Below, piece by piece: positions 9,869 to 18,344 of a stretch of DNA of 64,000 bases. The notes beneath the pieces are model-generated. The model saw only the letters and a program-made list of their open reading frames with translations. It was not told the DNA's origin and made no database searches. Source of the DNA: Pyramidobacter piscolens (GTDB lineage Bacteria; Synergistota; Synergistia; Synergistales; Dethiosulfovibrionaceae); the NCBI GenBank assembly GCA_004558205.1, contig SFDM01000002.1, forward strand, positions 62,001 through 126,000, given 5' to 3'. Each line of letters starts with the position of its first letter. Positions within the stretch are counted from its first letter, which is position 1. A program made the translations under genes and the position numbers.

Positions 9869-11107
9869 ATGTCTTCAGCTGCTGAACGCTTTATCCGTTA
9901 CGCTAAAATCCCCACCCAGTCCCAGGAAGGTCAGAAGACCGTCCCCAGCACCGCCTGCCAGCACGACCTGGCCAAAGTCCTCGGCGAAGAACTGAAGGAA
10001 CTTGGCCTGAGCGACGTGGTCGTGGACGAGCACGCCTACGTCTACGGCACATTGCCCTCCAACGCGGGCGGCGGCGTTCCCACCATCGCGTTCTGCGCCC
10101 ATATCGACACGGCGCTGGAAGTGACCGACGTGGGCAACGAGCCCCGCGTCGTGGAGAACTACGACGGCGGCGACATCGTCCTGAACGCCGCGGAGAACGT
10201 GGTGCTCTCGCCTTCAGTGTTCCCCGAACTGAAGAAGTACGCAGGAGAGTCGCTGATCGTCACCAACGGGACCACGCTGCTCGGCGCCGACGATAAAGCC
10301 GGCATCGCCGAGATCGTAGCCGCTCTGGAGTACATGGTGAAGCATCCCGAGTTCAAACACGGAGCCGTGCGCGTCTGCTTCTGCCCCGACGAGGAGATCG
10401 GCCACGGCGCTTCACTGTGGGACCTGAAGCGCTTCGGCGCCGACTTCTGCTACACCGTGGACGGCGGGGCCGCCGGCGATTTCGCCTACGAGACCTTCAA
10501 CGCAGCCCAGGCCCATATCACGATCCAGGGCCGCGCCGTACACCCCGGCAAGTCCAAGAACACCATGATCAACGCCTGCCTGGTGGCCATGGACCTGGCT
10601 TCCACCTTCCCGCCCGCCGAGACGCCCGCCCATACCGAGAACTACGAGGGCTTCTACCACATGACGAGCGTCAAGGGCAGCTGTGAGAGCGCCGAGCTGA
10701 GCTACATCATCCGTGACCACGACTCGAAAAAGTTCGAGGCCCGCAAGGAAATGGTGCGCACCCTGGTCCGTCAGGTGAACGAGCGCTGGGGCGCCGAGCT
10801 GGCCACGCTGGAGATGCACGACCAGTACCACAACATGGCTGACCTGATCCGCAAGGAAATGCACATCGTGAACACCGCCCTGAAAGCCATCGAAATGGCA
10901 GGCCTCAAGCCCAACGTGCACCCCGTGCGCGGCGGCACCGACGGCTCCCAGCTGTCCTACCGCGGGCTCCTGACGCCCAACATCTTCACCGGCGGCCACA
11001 ACGCCCACGGCAAGTACGAGTACATCCCCGTGAGCTCCATGGAAAAGGCTGTCGAAGTGATCCTGAACATTTTGAACCTGTACGCTACAGGACAAGAAGT
11101 GAGATAA
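9869..11107 (+). CDS. pepT: Peptidase T (tripeptide aminopeptidase, M20B)
   Basis: Zinc-dependent tripeptide aminopeptidase of 412 residues, the usual PepT size. Metal-binding motifs in order are CAHIDTALE, LLGADDKAG, CPDEEIGHGA, YTVDGG and the C-terminal FTGGHNAHGKYEYI. The frame is open much further upstream, but the ATG at 9869 follows AGGAGG closely and begins the family-typical N-terminus (AAERFIRYAKIPTQS). It acts in the cytoplasm on tripeptides. It sits directly behind the M42 peptidase and the Dpp operon, forming a peptide-use block. Confidence 0.95.
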   Translation: MSSAAERFIRYAKIPTQSQEGQKTVPSTACQHDLAKVLGEELKELGLSDVVVDEHAYVYGTLPSNAGGGVPTIAFCAHIDTALEVTDVGNEPRVVENYDGGDIVLNAAENVVLSPSVFPELKKYAGESLIVTNGTTLLGADDKAGIAEIVAALEYMVKHPEFKHGAVRVCFCPDEEIGHGASLWDLKRFGADFCYTVDGGAAGDFAYETFNAAQAHITIQGRAVHPGKSKNTMINACLVAMDLASTFPPAETPAHTENYEGFYHMTSVKGSCESAELSYIIRDHDSKKFEARKEMVRTLVRQVNERWGAELATLEMHDQYHNMADLIRKEMHIVNTALKAIEMAGLKPNVHPVRGGTDGSQLSYRGLLTPNIFTGGHNAHGKYEYIPVSSMEKAVEVILNILNLYATGQEVR

Positions 11108-11128
11108 CCACTAAGATAAGATTGCGAA

Positions 11129-11165
11129 AGGCGCCCTCTGCTGTCAAAAAGAGGGCGCCTTTTTT
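11129..11165. terminator. Bidirectional rho-independent terminator
   Basis: An 11-bp perfect stem, AGGCGCCCTCT with AGAGGGCGCCT, has a 10-base loop and TTTTT after it. It lies between the convergent pepT and flavodoxin genes. Confidence 0.9.
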
Positions 11166-11184
11166 ACAAAACGGGGACAGGTTG

Positions 11185-11685
11185 TCAGTCTTTAAAGAGT
11201 TCCATCGCCTTTGACGCGAATCTCTCGCCGAAAAGCTCAAATTCCGTTTTGCAGGCTTCATAATGCCCCTCGACGGCGTCCAGCGCTACCGGGCCGTGAT
11301 GGAGGATGGGCTTGCCATAGGAGCCGCCTCCTGAAAAAACAGCCATGCCGAACACGAGAATGTGGTTGATAATGGTCATGATGGCGCTGTCGAGGCCGCC
11401 CTGGGCATAATGGGCGGTAGCAAAGGCTCCGCCGAGCTTTCCTGCCGGTTTGAGCGTCCCGAAGTCCGTCTGCAGCCACTTTACCATTTGCCAGCAGGCG
11501 TTGCCCGCATAGGTCGGAGTCCCGAAGACAAGGCCCCGGCAGCTCTCCACGTATTGGGCGTCCACGGGTTCTTCAACGCTGAAAAGCCGCGCTTCGCATC
11601 CCTTCCTGCGCATTCCCTCGGCGATCTTTTCGGCCATCTCTTTAGTATGGCCGGTCTTGCTGAAATAGAACAAGGCAAATTTCAT
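11185..11685 (-). CDS. Flavodoxin family protein
   Basis: Protein of 166 residues with the flavodoxin fold. The FMN phosphate-binding loop is FYFSKTGHTKEMAEKI near the N-terminus, followed by GTPTYAGNACWQMVKWLQ and AHYAQGG segments that contact the isoalloxazine ring. It resembles WrbA/NADPH-dependent FMN reductases as much as electron-carrier flavodoxins, so it may be a small quinone or flavin reductase. It is a single gene on the minus strand, convergent with pepT and divergent from gldA; about 330 bases separate it from gldA. Confidence 0.8.
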   Translation of the reverse strand: MKFALFYFSKTGHTKEMAEKIAEGMRRKGCEARLFSVEEPVDAQYVESCRGLVFGTPTYAGNACWQMVKWLQTDFGTLKPAGKLGGAFATAHYAQGGLDSAIMTIINHILVFGMAVFSGGGSYGKPILHHGPVALDAVEGHYEACKTEFELFGERFASKAMELFKD

Positions 11686-11913
11686 GCGGCGACACTCCCC
11701 TATCTTTCATGGTAACCCGAGAAAGCTCAGGAAGACACTTTCGAGTTTCGTCGTTATTATAGCATAAAGGGAAAGATCCATACCTTTCGCAAAGCCTGTC
11801 CGCCGCCGCTTGTGTGCGCCCCACGACGGCGGGCTCTTTCGACTCCCCCAGTATTGCTCCTTCGCCGTCCCGCTCACGCTTAATTACAATATTCTTTCAA
11901 TAAGATCGTCCTC

Positions 11914-11941
11914 TTGCCCCTTTCACGTTGAGTGATATAAT
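11914..11941 (+). promoter_or_regulatory. Predicted gldA promoter
   Basis: TTGCCC (11914-11919) and TATAAT (11936-11941) are 16 bases apart. The -10 box lies inside the first of two AGTGA-N6-TCACA palindromes, so a bound regulator would block or rearrange polymerase there. Confidence 0.55.
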
Positions 11942-11969
11942 TCACAGCATGGTAGTGATTAATTTCACA
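11931..11969 (+). promoter_or_regulatory. Two CRP/FNR-like palindromic operator sites
   Basis: AGTGATATAATTCACA (11931-11946) and AGTGATTAATTTCACA (11954-11969) share the pattern AGTGA-N6-TCACA, one base away from the TGTGA-N6-TCACA consensus of the CRP/FNR superfamily. Their centres are 23 bases apart, about two helical turns. They overlap and follow the -10 box of gldA. No CRP/FNR gene is in the window, so the regulator is inferred. Confidence 0.6.
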
Positions 11970-12014
11970 ATTACGTTGCGAATGTCACGTTTTCTATGAA
12001 AGGGGAAATGATAA

Positions 12015-13106
12015 ATGACGAAACTGAAACTGATGAGAGCTCCCGCGAAATACGTTCAGGGAGCGGACGCGCTGCTTTACGCCTATGAGGAGACCAAAGA
12101 CCTGGCCGATTCGTTCCTGTTCGTGTGCAGCAAAAGCGGCTATAAGGCCTGTCGCGAGAAGATCGAGAAGAGCTTCGAGGGAAAGGGCTGCAAGGTGATG
12201 TTCGAGGTCTTCGGCGGCATCAGCTCCATCGGTGAAATCGAGCGTATGCGCGTCATCGTGAAAGAGAACGGCATCAAGTGCGTTGCGGCCATTGGCGGAG
12301 GCTCGGCGATCGACACGGCCAAGGCCACGGCCTACTACGAGCATCTGCCCGTGGTCATCATCCCCACCGTGGCGGCCACCGACGCGCCCTGCACGGGCCT
12401 GTCGGTGATCTACAACGACGACGGCTCCTTCGCGAACTACCTTTTCTACCCCAAAAACCCCGACGTGGTCATCGTGGACACGGCGGTGCTCGTCAAGTCG
12501 CCCGTAAAATTCCTCGTGTCGGGCATGGGCGACGCGCTGGGGACCTGGTTCGAGGCCCGCGCCTGCGAGAAGGCGAAGGCCCAGAGCCTTGAGAACGGCG
12601 GGATCACCAAGTCGGCCATGGCGCTCTGCAAGCTCTGCTATGAGACGCTCCTGGCCGATGGATACAAGGCGAAAATCGCCTGCGAACAGGGCTTGCTGAC
12701 GCCCGCCGTCGAGGCGGTCCTGGAAGCCAACATCTACTTGAGCGGCGTGGGGGCCGACAACGGCGGCCTGGCTGTGGCCCATTCGGTCTACAACGGTTTC
12801 ACCGCTCTCGAGGAATGCACGGCCATGCACGGCTCGGTGGTCGCCTTCGGCACCATCGCCCAGCTGATCCTCGAAAACGCGCCCATGAAAGAGCTTGAAG
12901 AGGTCATCCGGTTCTGCGTCTCCGTAGGGCTGCCCGTCACGCTCGCCGAGATGGGGATCACCAACCCGGCCCGCGTGCGCCTGGGCGCTGAAAAGGCCTG
13001 CGCCCCCGGCGAAAGCATCCACAACATGACCGGCGACGTCACGCTTCAGCAGCTGACAGACGCCCTTCTGGCAGCCGACCTGATGGGACGGGAATACCTG
13101 AAATAG
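12015..13106 (+). CDS. gldA: Glycerol dehydrogenase (Fe/Zn-type)
   Basis: NAD-dependent glycerol dehydrogenase of the GldA group, 363 residues. It oxidises glycerol to dihydroxyacetone in the cytoplasm or works in reverse. Visible features are the N-terminal MRAPAKYVQGADAL, the NAD site GIKCVAAIGGGSAIDTAK, PTVAATDAPCTGLSVIY, and metal ligands in GMGDALGTWFEA (Asp), AHSVYNGF (His) and CTAMHGSVVAFG (His). ATG at 12015 follows AGGGGAAATGATAA. It appears monocistronic, with a regulated promoter carrying two CRP/FNR-like sites, which suggests control by carbon or redox status. Confidence 0.92.
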   Translation: MTKLKLMRAPAKYVQGADALLYAYEETKDLADSFLFVCSKSGYKACREKIEKSFEGKGCKVMFEVFGGISSIGEIERMRVIVKENGIKCVAAIGGGSAIDTAKATAYYEHLPVVIIPTVAATDAPCTGLSVIYNDDGSFANYLFYPKNPDVVIVDTAVLVKSPVKFLVSGMGDALGTWFEARACEKAKAQSLENGGITKSAMALCKLCYETLLADGYKAKIACEQGLLTPAVEAVLEANIYLSGVGADNGGLAVAHSVYNGFTALEECTAMHGSVVAFGTIAQLILENAPMKELEEVIRFCVSVGLPVTLAEMGITNPARVRLGAEKACAPGESIHNMTGDVTLQQLTDALLAADLMGREYLK

Positions 13107-13194
13107 CGAATTCGTCTCGGAAACAGCGCGGTATCCGCGAAACAATGGCTCAAGCTCCCGGTTTTAAGAAAACTGTATAATTATAATAGAGATG

Positions 13195-13249
13195 TAGGAG
13201 AGCCTCCTGCGCGGAACTTTGAGAAGTCCGCGCGCAGGAGGCTCTCCTA
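13195..13249. repeat. Long inverted repeat between convergent genes
   Basis: TAGGAGAGCCTCCTGCGCG at 13195-13213 pairs perfectly with its complement ending at 13249, around a central loop. No T run follows on either strand, so it is not a textbook terminator. An AT-rich TATAATTATAAT element lies just upstream (13176-13190), so a short structured RNA is also possible. It lies between the ends of gldA and the diguanylate cyclase gene. Confidence 0.6.
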
Positions 13250-13311
13250 TGCCGGAGGATTTGCCGAACTGGCTTCACTCCCGGCAAAGCCGGAAGCGCC
13301 CTGATTCAGGG

Positions 13312-14727
13312 TCATCTTTGGCGCCGGTCATTCGAAATATAGTAGGAGCGTTTGTTCTCCAGCATTCGCTCGTCCGCTTCGCGCGTCACACGGTCAACGC
13401 CCGTCTCGTTTTGGCGGCTTGCAACACCGAACGCGATGCTGTACCCCTGTTTTTCCAACTCAGCCGCCGCTTTGCGGACGCTCTCCTCACAGCTGGCTTT
13501 GGAGCTTTCCTCACAGAACAGAGCAAATTCATCGCCGCCAATCCGATAGGCTAGGTCGTGGGGGAAGCGGCGTTTCAGCGCATCGGCCACCGAGCGAAGC
13601 ATCTGATCCCCGGCGGCATGGCCGCATCGATTGTTGATATCGTGGAGGCCGTTGACGTCCACATAGACGCAGGTGATTGAAGCGAGTTTTGTTTCGCTCC
13701 GGTTGGCGGTGTAGCGATCATAGGCATTTCGATTCAGGAGGCCGGTGGTCCTGTCCTCCGAGCCCAATCTCTGAACCTGCAGGTAAGCCCGGAACAGCGC
13801 GGCGGTCACGCAGGCCATATAGGCGAGCAGGACGGCTCCTACCACCCCCGCCATTCGATACAGGCTTGACCGAATGGCCATACTGTCTCGCATGGCCACT
13901 TCCTGGGTGGTCATCACAAGGACGTTCCACCGGTTAACGTCCACAGGCTCGTAGTGGAGATAGGTCACTTTGTTCAGCGTTTCGGAAACCACTTCCAGCC
14001 TGCCGCTGATTCCCCGCCGCATATCGGAGATCGCCTTCTCCCACGTATAACCAGACAGCAAGCGGCGGCCGGTAAAATCCTCTATATTGCTCAGCGACTT
14101 GTGCCAGGTGTCCAGCAGGAAGTCTCCCGTAGCCCCATCCTCCAAAAACACCTGCGCATAGCCGTTATAGATGTCTGTTTTATATGTTTCGGCAAGCTCC
14201 GAAAGGCGGATGACTCCATACAGAACGCCGATCGTCCGGCCGTCCCGTGTCACCGGCACGGCGCTGCGGACGACCTTTTCACCGTGGCCTGACAGGCTCC
14301 GCTGAATATCGGAGACAGAGGCGCCGCGAGCGGCCTCCCGCGCGAAATCAAGCACGCCGGCAGCATTGTGCGCGGCGCCGTCCGACGTAAGGACGACGCC
14401 GTTCTCTTTCAGCAGCTCCACATAGGACACGTAAGAAGCGCCAAAACAGAAGCTGCCCATGATCTCGCACAAAACGGCGTCATCGGCCTGCTCCGCCTTC
14501 GCCATCTCGCGCGCCATGGCGGTTAGAAGGATTTGATCTATTTCCACGGACTGGCGCAGTTCTTCGGCCAGCCTTTTGGCCGTACCGGCAAGTTCATCAA
14601 AACAGGATTGCGTCACCCGGTCGTCCACAAAACGGATCGTACGATGTATGAACAGCGCCAATATGAGAATGGTCGCCACGGTCAGCAGAGCAACGAGCCT
14701 CATCTGTTTTTTGTTTATACTGCGCAT
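13312..14727 (-). CDS. Membrane diguanylate cyclase with periplasmic sensor domain
   Basis: Protein of 471 residues. A first transmembrane helix (about residues 10-27, LVALLTVATILILALFI) is followed by a roughly 250-residue extracytoplasmic, dCache-like sensor region, a second helix (about 285-310, AGVVGAVLLAYMACVTAAL) and a C-terminal GGDEF domain. The active site is YRIGGDEFALF (GGDEF at about 397-401), so it should make cyclic di-GMP from GTP. The position of the RxxD inhibitory site reads FPHD, lacking the Arg, so product inhibition may be weak. The ligand is unknown. It is a single gene with a 1.2-kb gene-poor region upstream. Confidence 0.88.
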   Translation of the reverse strand: MRSINKKQMRLVALLTVATILILALFIHRTIRFVDDRVTQSCFDELAGTAKRLAEELRQSVEIDQILLTAMAREMAKAEQADDAVLCEIMGSFCFGASYVSYVELLKENGVVLTSDGAAHNAAGVLDFAREAARGASVSDIQRSLSGHGEKVVRSAVPVTRDGRTIGVLYGVIRLSELAETYKTDIYNGYAQVFLEDGATGDFLLDTWHKSLSNIEDFTGRRLLSGYTWEKAISDMRRGISGRLEVVSETLNKVTYLHYEPVDVNRWNVLVMTTQEVAMRDSMAIRSSLYRMAGVVGAVLLAYMACVTAALFRAYLQVQRLGSEDRTTGLLNRNAYDRYTANRSETKLASITCVYVDVNGLHDINNRCGHAAGDQMLRSVADALKRRFPHDLAYRIGGDEFALFCEESSKASCEESVRKAAAELEKQGYSIAFGVASRQNETGVDRVTREADERMLENKRSYYISNDRRQR

Positions 14728-15277
14728 GGGGCTTCCCTCCCTTTTGTTTCAAAGAAACGTTCATAGCGCTCTGCTGCGGCCGCAGCGGCGTCACGTTTTT
14801 CAACGCTTTTTTCCATGATGACGCCAGAACATGGAAATGCCGTGCTTCCGCTTCATGGGCGCGTCCTTCCCCTTCCATAACACGATTCTATCTTTTGCAA
14901 CAGGAGCCCTCTCTTGTTTATTGCCATCTGAAGGTGTTGTAAAAAAATCCTTTTATAAAAAGATGAACAGGACAAAATTTTTTTCATTCTACACGCTTCA
15001 AAAAAGATATGCAAATAGCAGCTCTCGCTCCCAAAAGCTGGTTCCGCGCCCGCCTCGCTTAACCAGAGCCTTTGCCGCGGAAGCGCGCCACGCCCATGAC
15101 CGTGGCGCGCGGCGGTTCATCGAGACCGCCGCTCCTCTTCTGGCGCTGATCCGATGGAGTGGATGGCCTGTCTCTAAAATAGCCGAAAAAAAACCCTTCC
15201 GGCAGATATAAAAGCATGAATAAGGGAGAACCCGCAAGGTTTCACGCGTTCTCCCCCATTTTTTTACATTATTTCCC

Positions 15278-15317
15278 CGGGAAGCCCAATGTTCTACGTG
15301 GAACATTGGGCTTCCCG
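15278..15317. other. parS-like centromere site inside a 40-bp inverted repeat
   Basis: TGTTCTACGTGGAACA at 15290-15305 differs by one base from TGTTNCACGTGNAACA, the bacterial chromosomal parS consensus bound by ParB/Spo0J. It is the centre of a longer repeat with 17-bp perfect arms (15278-15294 and 15301-15317). A perfect copy lies at 60486-60501. ParB binding is inferred from the consensus. Confidence 0.65.
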
Positions 15318-15759
15318 CTCGTTTTCTAAAACGGAACTTTTACCCGCCTCTCAATTATTTCCTCCGTGCCGCCAACACCGCTTGCTGAATTGGCATTGAC
15401 TATAGTTCGATATCTTGAAAAAAACAGGATTATAATAATTTCCATTAGCTGCCGTGCTAATAAAAACATTGCGAGAAGGCACAACTACATGTTTGATTGT
15501 TTTGGAAGCTCCGATAAGAAAAAGGGAGCTGGGGAATGGACATCCGATGAAATATACACACAAGAAGATTCAGATAAAATAATAGGCCTTACGAAAGAGA
15601 CCTCGAGACACTTAGCACCGGCGATGGGGATAGCGATCAAGACTATGACCCAGGCATGGAAACTTACAAAGGCATACTAAAGCTATAAAAAAAGACAACG
15701 AAAAGGACAACCCCAAAAATAAAAAGGAATTCCCTTGGGATTAATTTTTGCTTTTCACA

Positions 15760-15792
15760 CAAGCTGCCTCTCTTATGAGAGGCAGCTTTTTT
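15760..15792 (+). terminator. Rho-independent terminator
   Basis: A 12-bp perfect stem, AAGCTGCCTCTC with GAGAGGCAGCTT, has a 4-base loop and a T run. It is just upstream of the promoter of the glycyl radical enzyme. It implies a transcript coming from the gene-poor region to its left. Confidence 0.85.
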
Positions 15793-15828
15793 ATGTCTGC
15801 AAACTCACTCCTTTTTCTGATCTTTTAA

Positions 15829-15857
15829 CTTGACAACTTCGCCTATGTATGTTATAA
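15829..15857 (+). promoter_or_regulatory. Predicted promoter of the glycyl radical enzyme operon
   Basis: TTGACA (15829-15834) and TATAAC (15852-15857) are separated by 17 bases. The untranslated leader of about 100 bases before the ATG at 15963 leaves room for control. Confidence 0.65.
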
Positions 15858-15962
15858 CGCACTCAAGAACATCATAGAATCTTCATGATAAAACCTTTAC
15901 CCTAAAAAATCCGTTCCGCAAAAGAAAGCAGCCCGCAGTACACTTTGAAGGAGGTCACCGAC

Positions 15963-18335
15963 ATGAGCGTTACCGCAAGGATTGAGCGTCTCCGTCAGAA
16001 TTACGTCAACACCAAACCGGCTATATGCTATGAACGCGCCCGCATTTTCACCGAGTCGCACCGGCGCACCGAGGGCCAGCCCATGGCGATACGCAGGGCC
16101 CAGGCCTTTTACGATTTCTGCGATCAATTCGACCTGAACATCTTCGACGACGAACTGGTGGTCGGCACGGCGGGCAAGTTCCGCAGAAGCGGCATTCTGA
16201 CGCCCGAGTTCTCCTGGAAGTGGGTGGATGCCGAGATGGACCAGTTCGACAAGCGTCCCCAGGACCCCTACGAGATGACCGACGAACAGCGCGATTACGT
16301 GCGCAAGCATATCTTCCCCTACTGGAAGGGCCAGTCGCTGGAGGAGCATTTCCTCGCCCGCCTCCCCAAAGACACGGCCAAGGTCGCCGTGGACACGGGC
16401 ATCATCGACAACGACTCCAAGTGGCGTCAGGCCGTGGGCGAGATCACGCCCGACTATCCCGACGTGCTGTTTCCCCGGGGCTTCCGCAAAATCCGCGACG
16501 AGGCGAAGGCGCATCTTGAGGCGCTGGACCTCTCCAACCCTGAGGACATGGAAAAGAGCGTCTTCTACCGCTCCGAGATTCTCGCGGCCGAGGGGATTAT
16601 GCGCTTTGCCGAGCGTTATGCCGCCAAGGCCCGTGAGCTGTCGGCGGCCGAAAAGGATCCGGCGCGCGCCGCCGAGCTTTTGAAGATCGCCGACGTGTGC
16701 GCACACGTGCCCGCCGAGCCGCCCCGCGGTTTCCACGACGCCATTCAGTTCGTGTGGTTCACCCAGCTGGGGGGCATCATCTCCGAGAACCCGCTGGCGC
16801 TGAACCCGGGGCGCTTCGACCAGTACATGTGGCCCTATCTTGAAAAGGACCTCGCCGAGGGCGTCCTGACGGAAGACCAGGCGCTAGAGCTGGTGGAGGC
16901 TCTGTGGCTCAAGTACTCCGAGTGGGTCTGGACCATTTCGTCCAACACGGCGGGATTCTTCGCCGGGTACAACCAGTTCCAGAACCTGACTGTAGGCGGG
17001 CGCAAGCGCGACGGCAGCGATGCCACGAACAAGCTCTCCTACATGTGCCTCAAGGCCACGGGCGACGTGCTGACCCACCAGCCGGGATTGAGCGTGCGCA
17101 TTCACAGCGACTGCCCCCAGGAGTTTTTGGACGCCGTGTGCGACCTGGTCGCCAAGGGTACGGGCTTCCCCGCTATCCACAACGACCAGGCAGGCAGCCA
17201 GATGCTCCTGCGCGTGGGCTACGAGGCTGAGGACGCCCGCGACTGGAGCAACTGCGGCTGCGTGGTGCCCCATTTCCGCAAGACTGGCGAATGGACGTCC
17301 GCCGTCAACGTGAACTTCGCCGCCGCCCTGGAATACGCCATGAACCGCGGCAAAAGCCGCATGACCGGAGCCGATATGGGCCTTCCCGAGAGGGCTCTGA
17401 CGGAGTTCGCCTCCTACGACGAGCTGAAGGCCGCCTTCTTCCGCCAGTTCGACTCGCTGATCCGCCATTCCGTGATCGCCACGATCACCGCCCAGAAGCT
17501 CCACACCGAGATGGTGCCCCGCCCCTTCCTGTCGGCTTGCATCGAGGACTGCATGAGCCGCGGAGTGGACCTGAGCCGCGGCGGCGCCCACTACAACGTA
17601 GGCCCCGTGCTGACGGGCATCGGCCTGGCGGTCTGCGCCAACAGCCTGGCGGTCGTCAAGAAGCTCGTCTTCGAGGATAAAGCGGCCACGCTAGCCGAGC
17701 TCGACGCCGCGCTGAACGCAGACTGGGAGGGCTGCGAGGCGCTGCGCTTGAAGGCCCAGGCCGTGCCAAAGTACGGCAACGACAACGCCTACGTGGACGA
17801 CATCGCCCTGGAAATTTCCAACCACTACTACCGCGAGACCACAAAATACCGGGACGTGTTCGGCTCCACCTTCAACTCGGCCTTCATGGGCATCTCCAAC
17901 TACATTCCCACGGGCCGCGTGATCGGCGCCACTCCCTGCGGACGCAAGGCCGGCCAGCCTCTGACCGAGGGCGTTTCGCCCTTCGCGGGCAGCGACGTGG
18001 AAAGCCCTCTGGCAGCCATGCGCTCCAGCGCCAAGATGAACCACGACGTCCACAGCGGCGGCACGCTGCTGAACCTGCGCCTGAGCGAGGACACCGTCGC
18101 CACGCCGAGAGGCCGCCACAACCTGGGCGCCCTGATCCGCGCCTACTTCTCGCTGGGAGCCTTCCACGTGCAGTTCAACACCGTATCCAACGAGACGCTC
18201 AGAAAAGCCCAGAAGAACCCCGAACTCTACAAGGACCTGCTGGTCCGCGTGGCCGGCTACAGCACCCAGTTCATCAACCTGTCGCCGGAAATGCAGGAAG
18301 CCATCATCGTCCGCAACGCCCACAGCAACTTCTAG
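15963..18335 (+). CDS. Glycyl radical enzyme (PFL/dehydratase-lyase superfamily), substrate unknown
   Basis: Glycyl radical enzyme of 790 residues. The radical site is RVAGYSTQFINL near the C-terminus (radical Gly about residue 765). The active-site loop is DWSNCGCVVPHF, with the thiyl Cys expected at residue 433. Pyruvate formate-lyase has CC here, and dehydratases, C-S and C-N lyases and arylacetate decarboxylases usually have GCVE with a catalytic Glu; here Val 435 replaces it. The reaction therefore cannot be assigned. The ATG at 15963 is chosen because AAGGAGG lies 10 bases upstream. The activating enzyme follows after 9 bases. No microcompartment shell genes are nearby, so it is probably a soluble cytoplasmic enzyme, oxygen-sensitive like all relatives. 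Confidence 0.88.
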   Translation: MSVTARIERLRQNYVNTKPAICYERARIFTESHRRTEGQPMAIRRAQAFYDFCDQFDLNIFDDELVVGTAGKFRRSGILTPEFSWKWVDAEMDQFDKRPQDPYEMTDEQRDYVRKHIFPYWKGQSLEEHFLARLPKDTAKVAVDTGIIDNDSKWRQAVGEITPDYPDVLFPRGFRKIRDEAKAHLEALDLSNPEDMEKSVFYRSEILAAEGIMRFAERYAAKARELSAAEKDPARAAELLKIADVCAHVPAEPPRGFHDAIQFVWFTQLGGIISENPLALNPGRFDQYMWPYLEKDLAEGVLTEDQALELVEALWLKYSEWVWTISSNTAGFFAGYNQFQNLTVGGRKRDGSDATNKLSYMCLKATGDVLTHQPGLSVRIHSDCPQEFLDAVCDLVAKGTGFPAIHNDQAGSQMLLRVGYEAEDARDWSNCGCVVPHFRKTGEWTSAVNVNFAAALEYAMNRGKSRMTGADMGLPERALTEFASYDELKAAFFRQFDSLIRHSVIATITAQKLHTEMVPRPFLSACIEDCMSRGVDLSRGGAHYNVGPVLTGIGLAVCANSLAVVKKLVFEDKAATLAELDAALNADWEGCEALRLKAQAVPKYGNDNAYVDDIALEISNHYYRETTKYRDVFGSTFNSAFMGISNYIPTGRVIGATPCGRKAGQPLTEGVSPFAGSDVESPLAAMRSSAKMNHDVHSGGTLLNLRLSEDTVATPRGRHNLGALIRAYFSLGAFHVQFNTVSNETLRKAQKNPELYKDLLVRVAGYSTQFINLSPEMQEAIIVRNAHSNF

Positions 18336-18344
18336 GAGCCGACC

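Larger units (their letters stand above)
14728..15828. other. Gene-poor region
   Basis: No convincing protein gene is seen here. Present are a GC-rich palindrome at 14773-14786, a 10-bp inverted repeat GCGCGCCACG (15083-15092 with 15101-15110), a terminator-like hairpin ending in a T run near 15222-15268, the parS-like repeat at 15278-15317, and a terminator at 15760-15792. A possible short frame at 15489-15680 starting MFDCFGSSDKKKG has no clear ribosome site or recognisable family; the same stretch has other short open frames, so it may be a gene remnant. Confidence 0.5.

Noticed and set aside
14998..15306. Minus-strand frame starting MFHVEHWASRG
   Set aside because: The MFHVEH start is simply the parS sequence read as protein, a well-known source of false genes. 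The rest has no family similarity or ribosome site.
15366..15680. Possible 104-codon gene
   Set aside because: It has no ribosome site and no recognised family, and competing short frames lie in the same stretch. It is kept only as a note in the gene-poor region.
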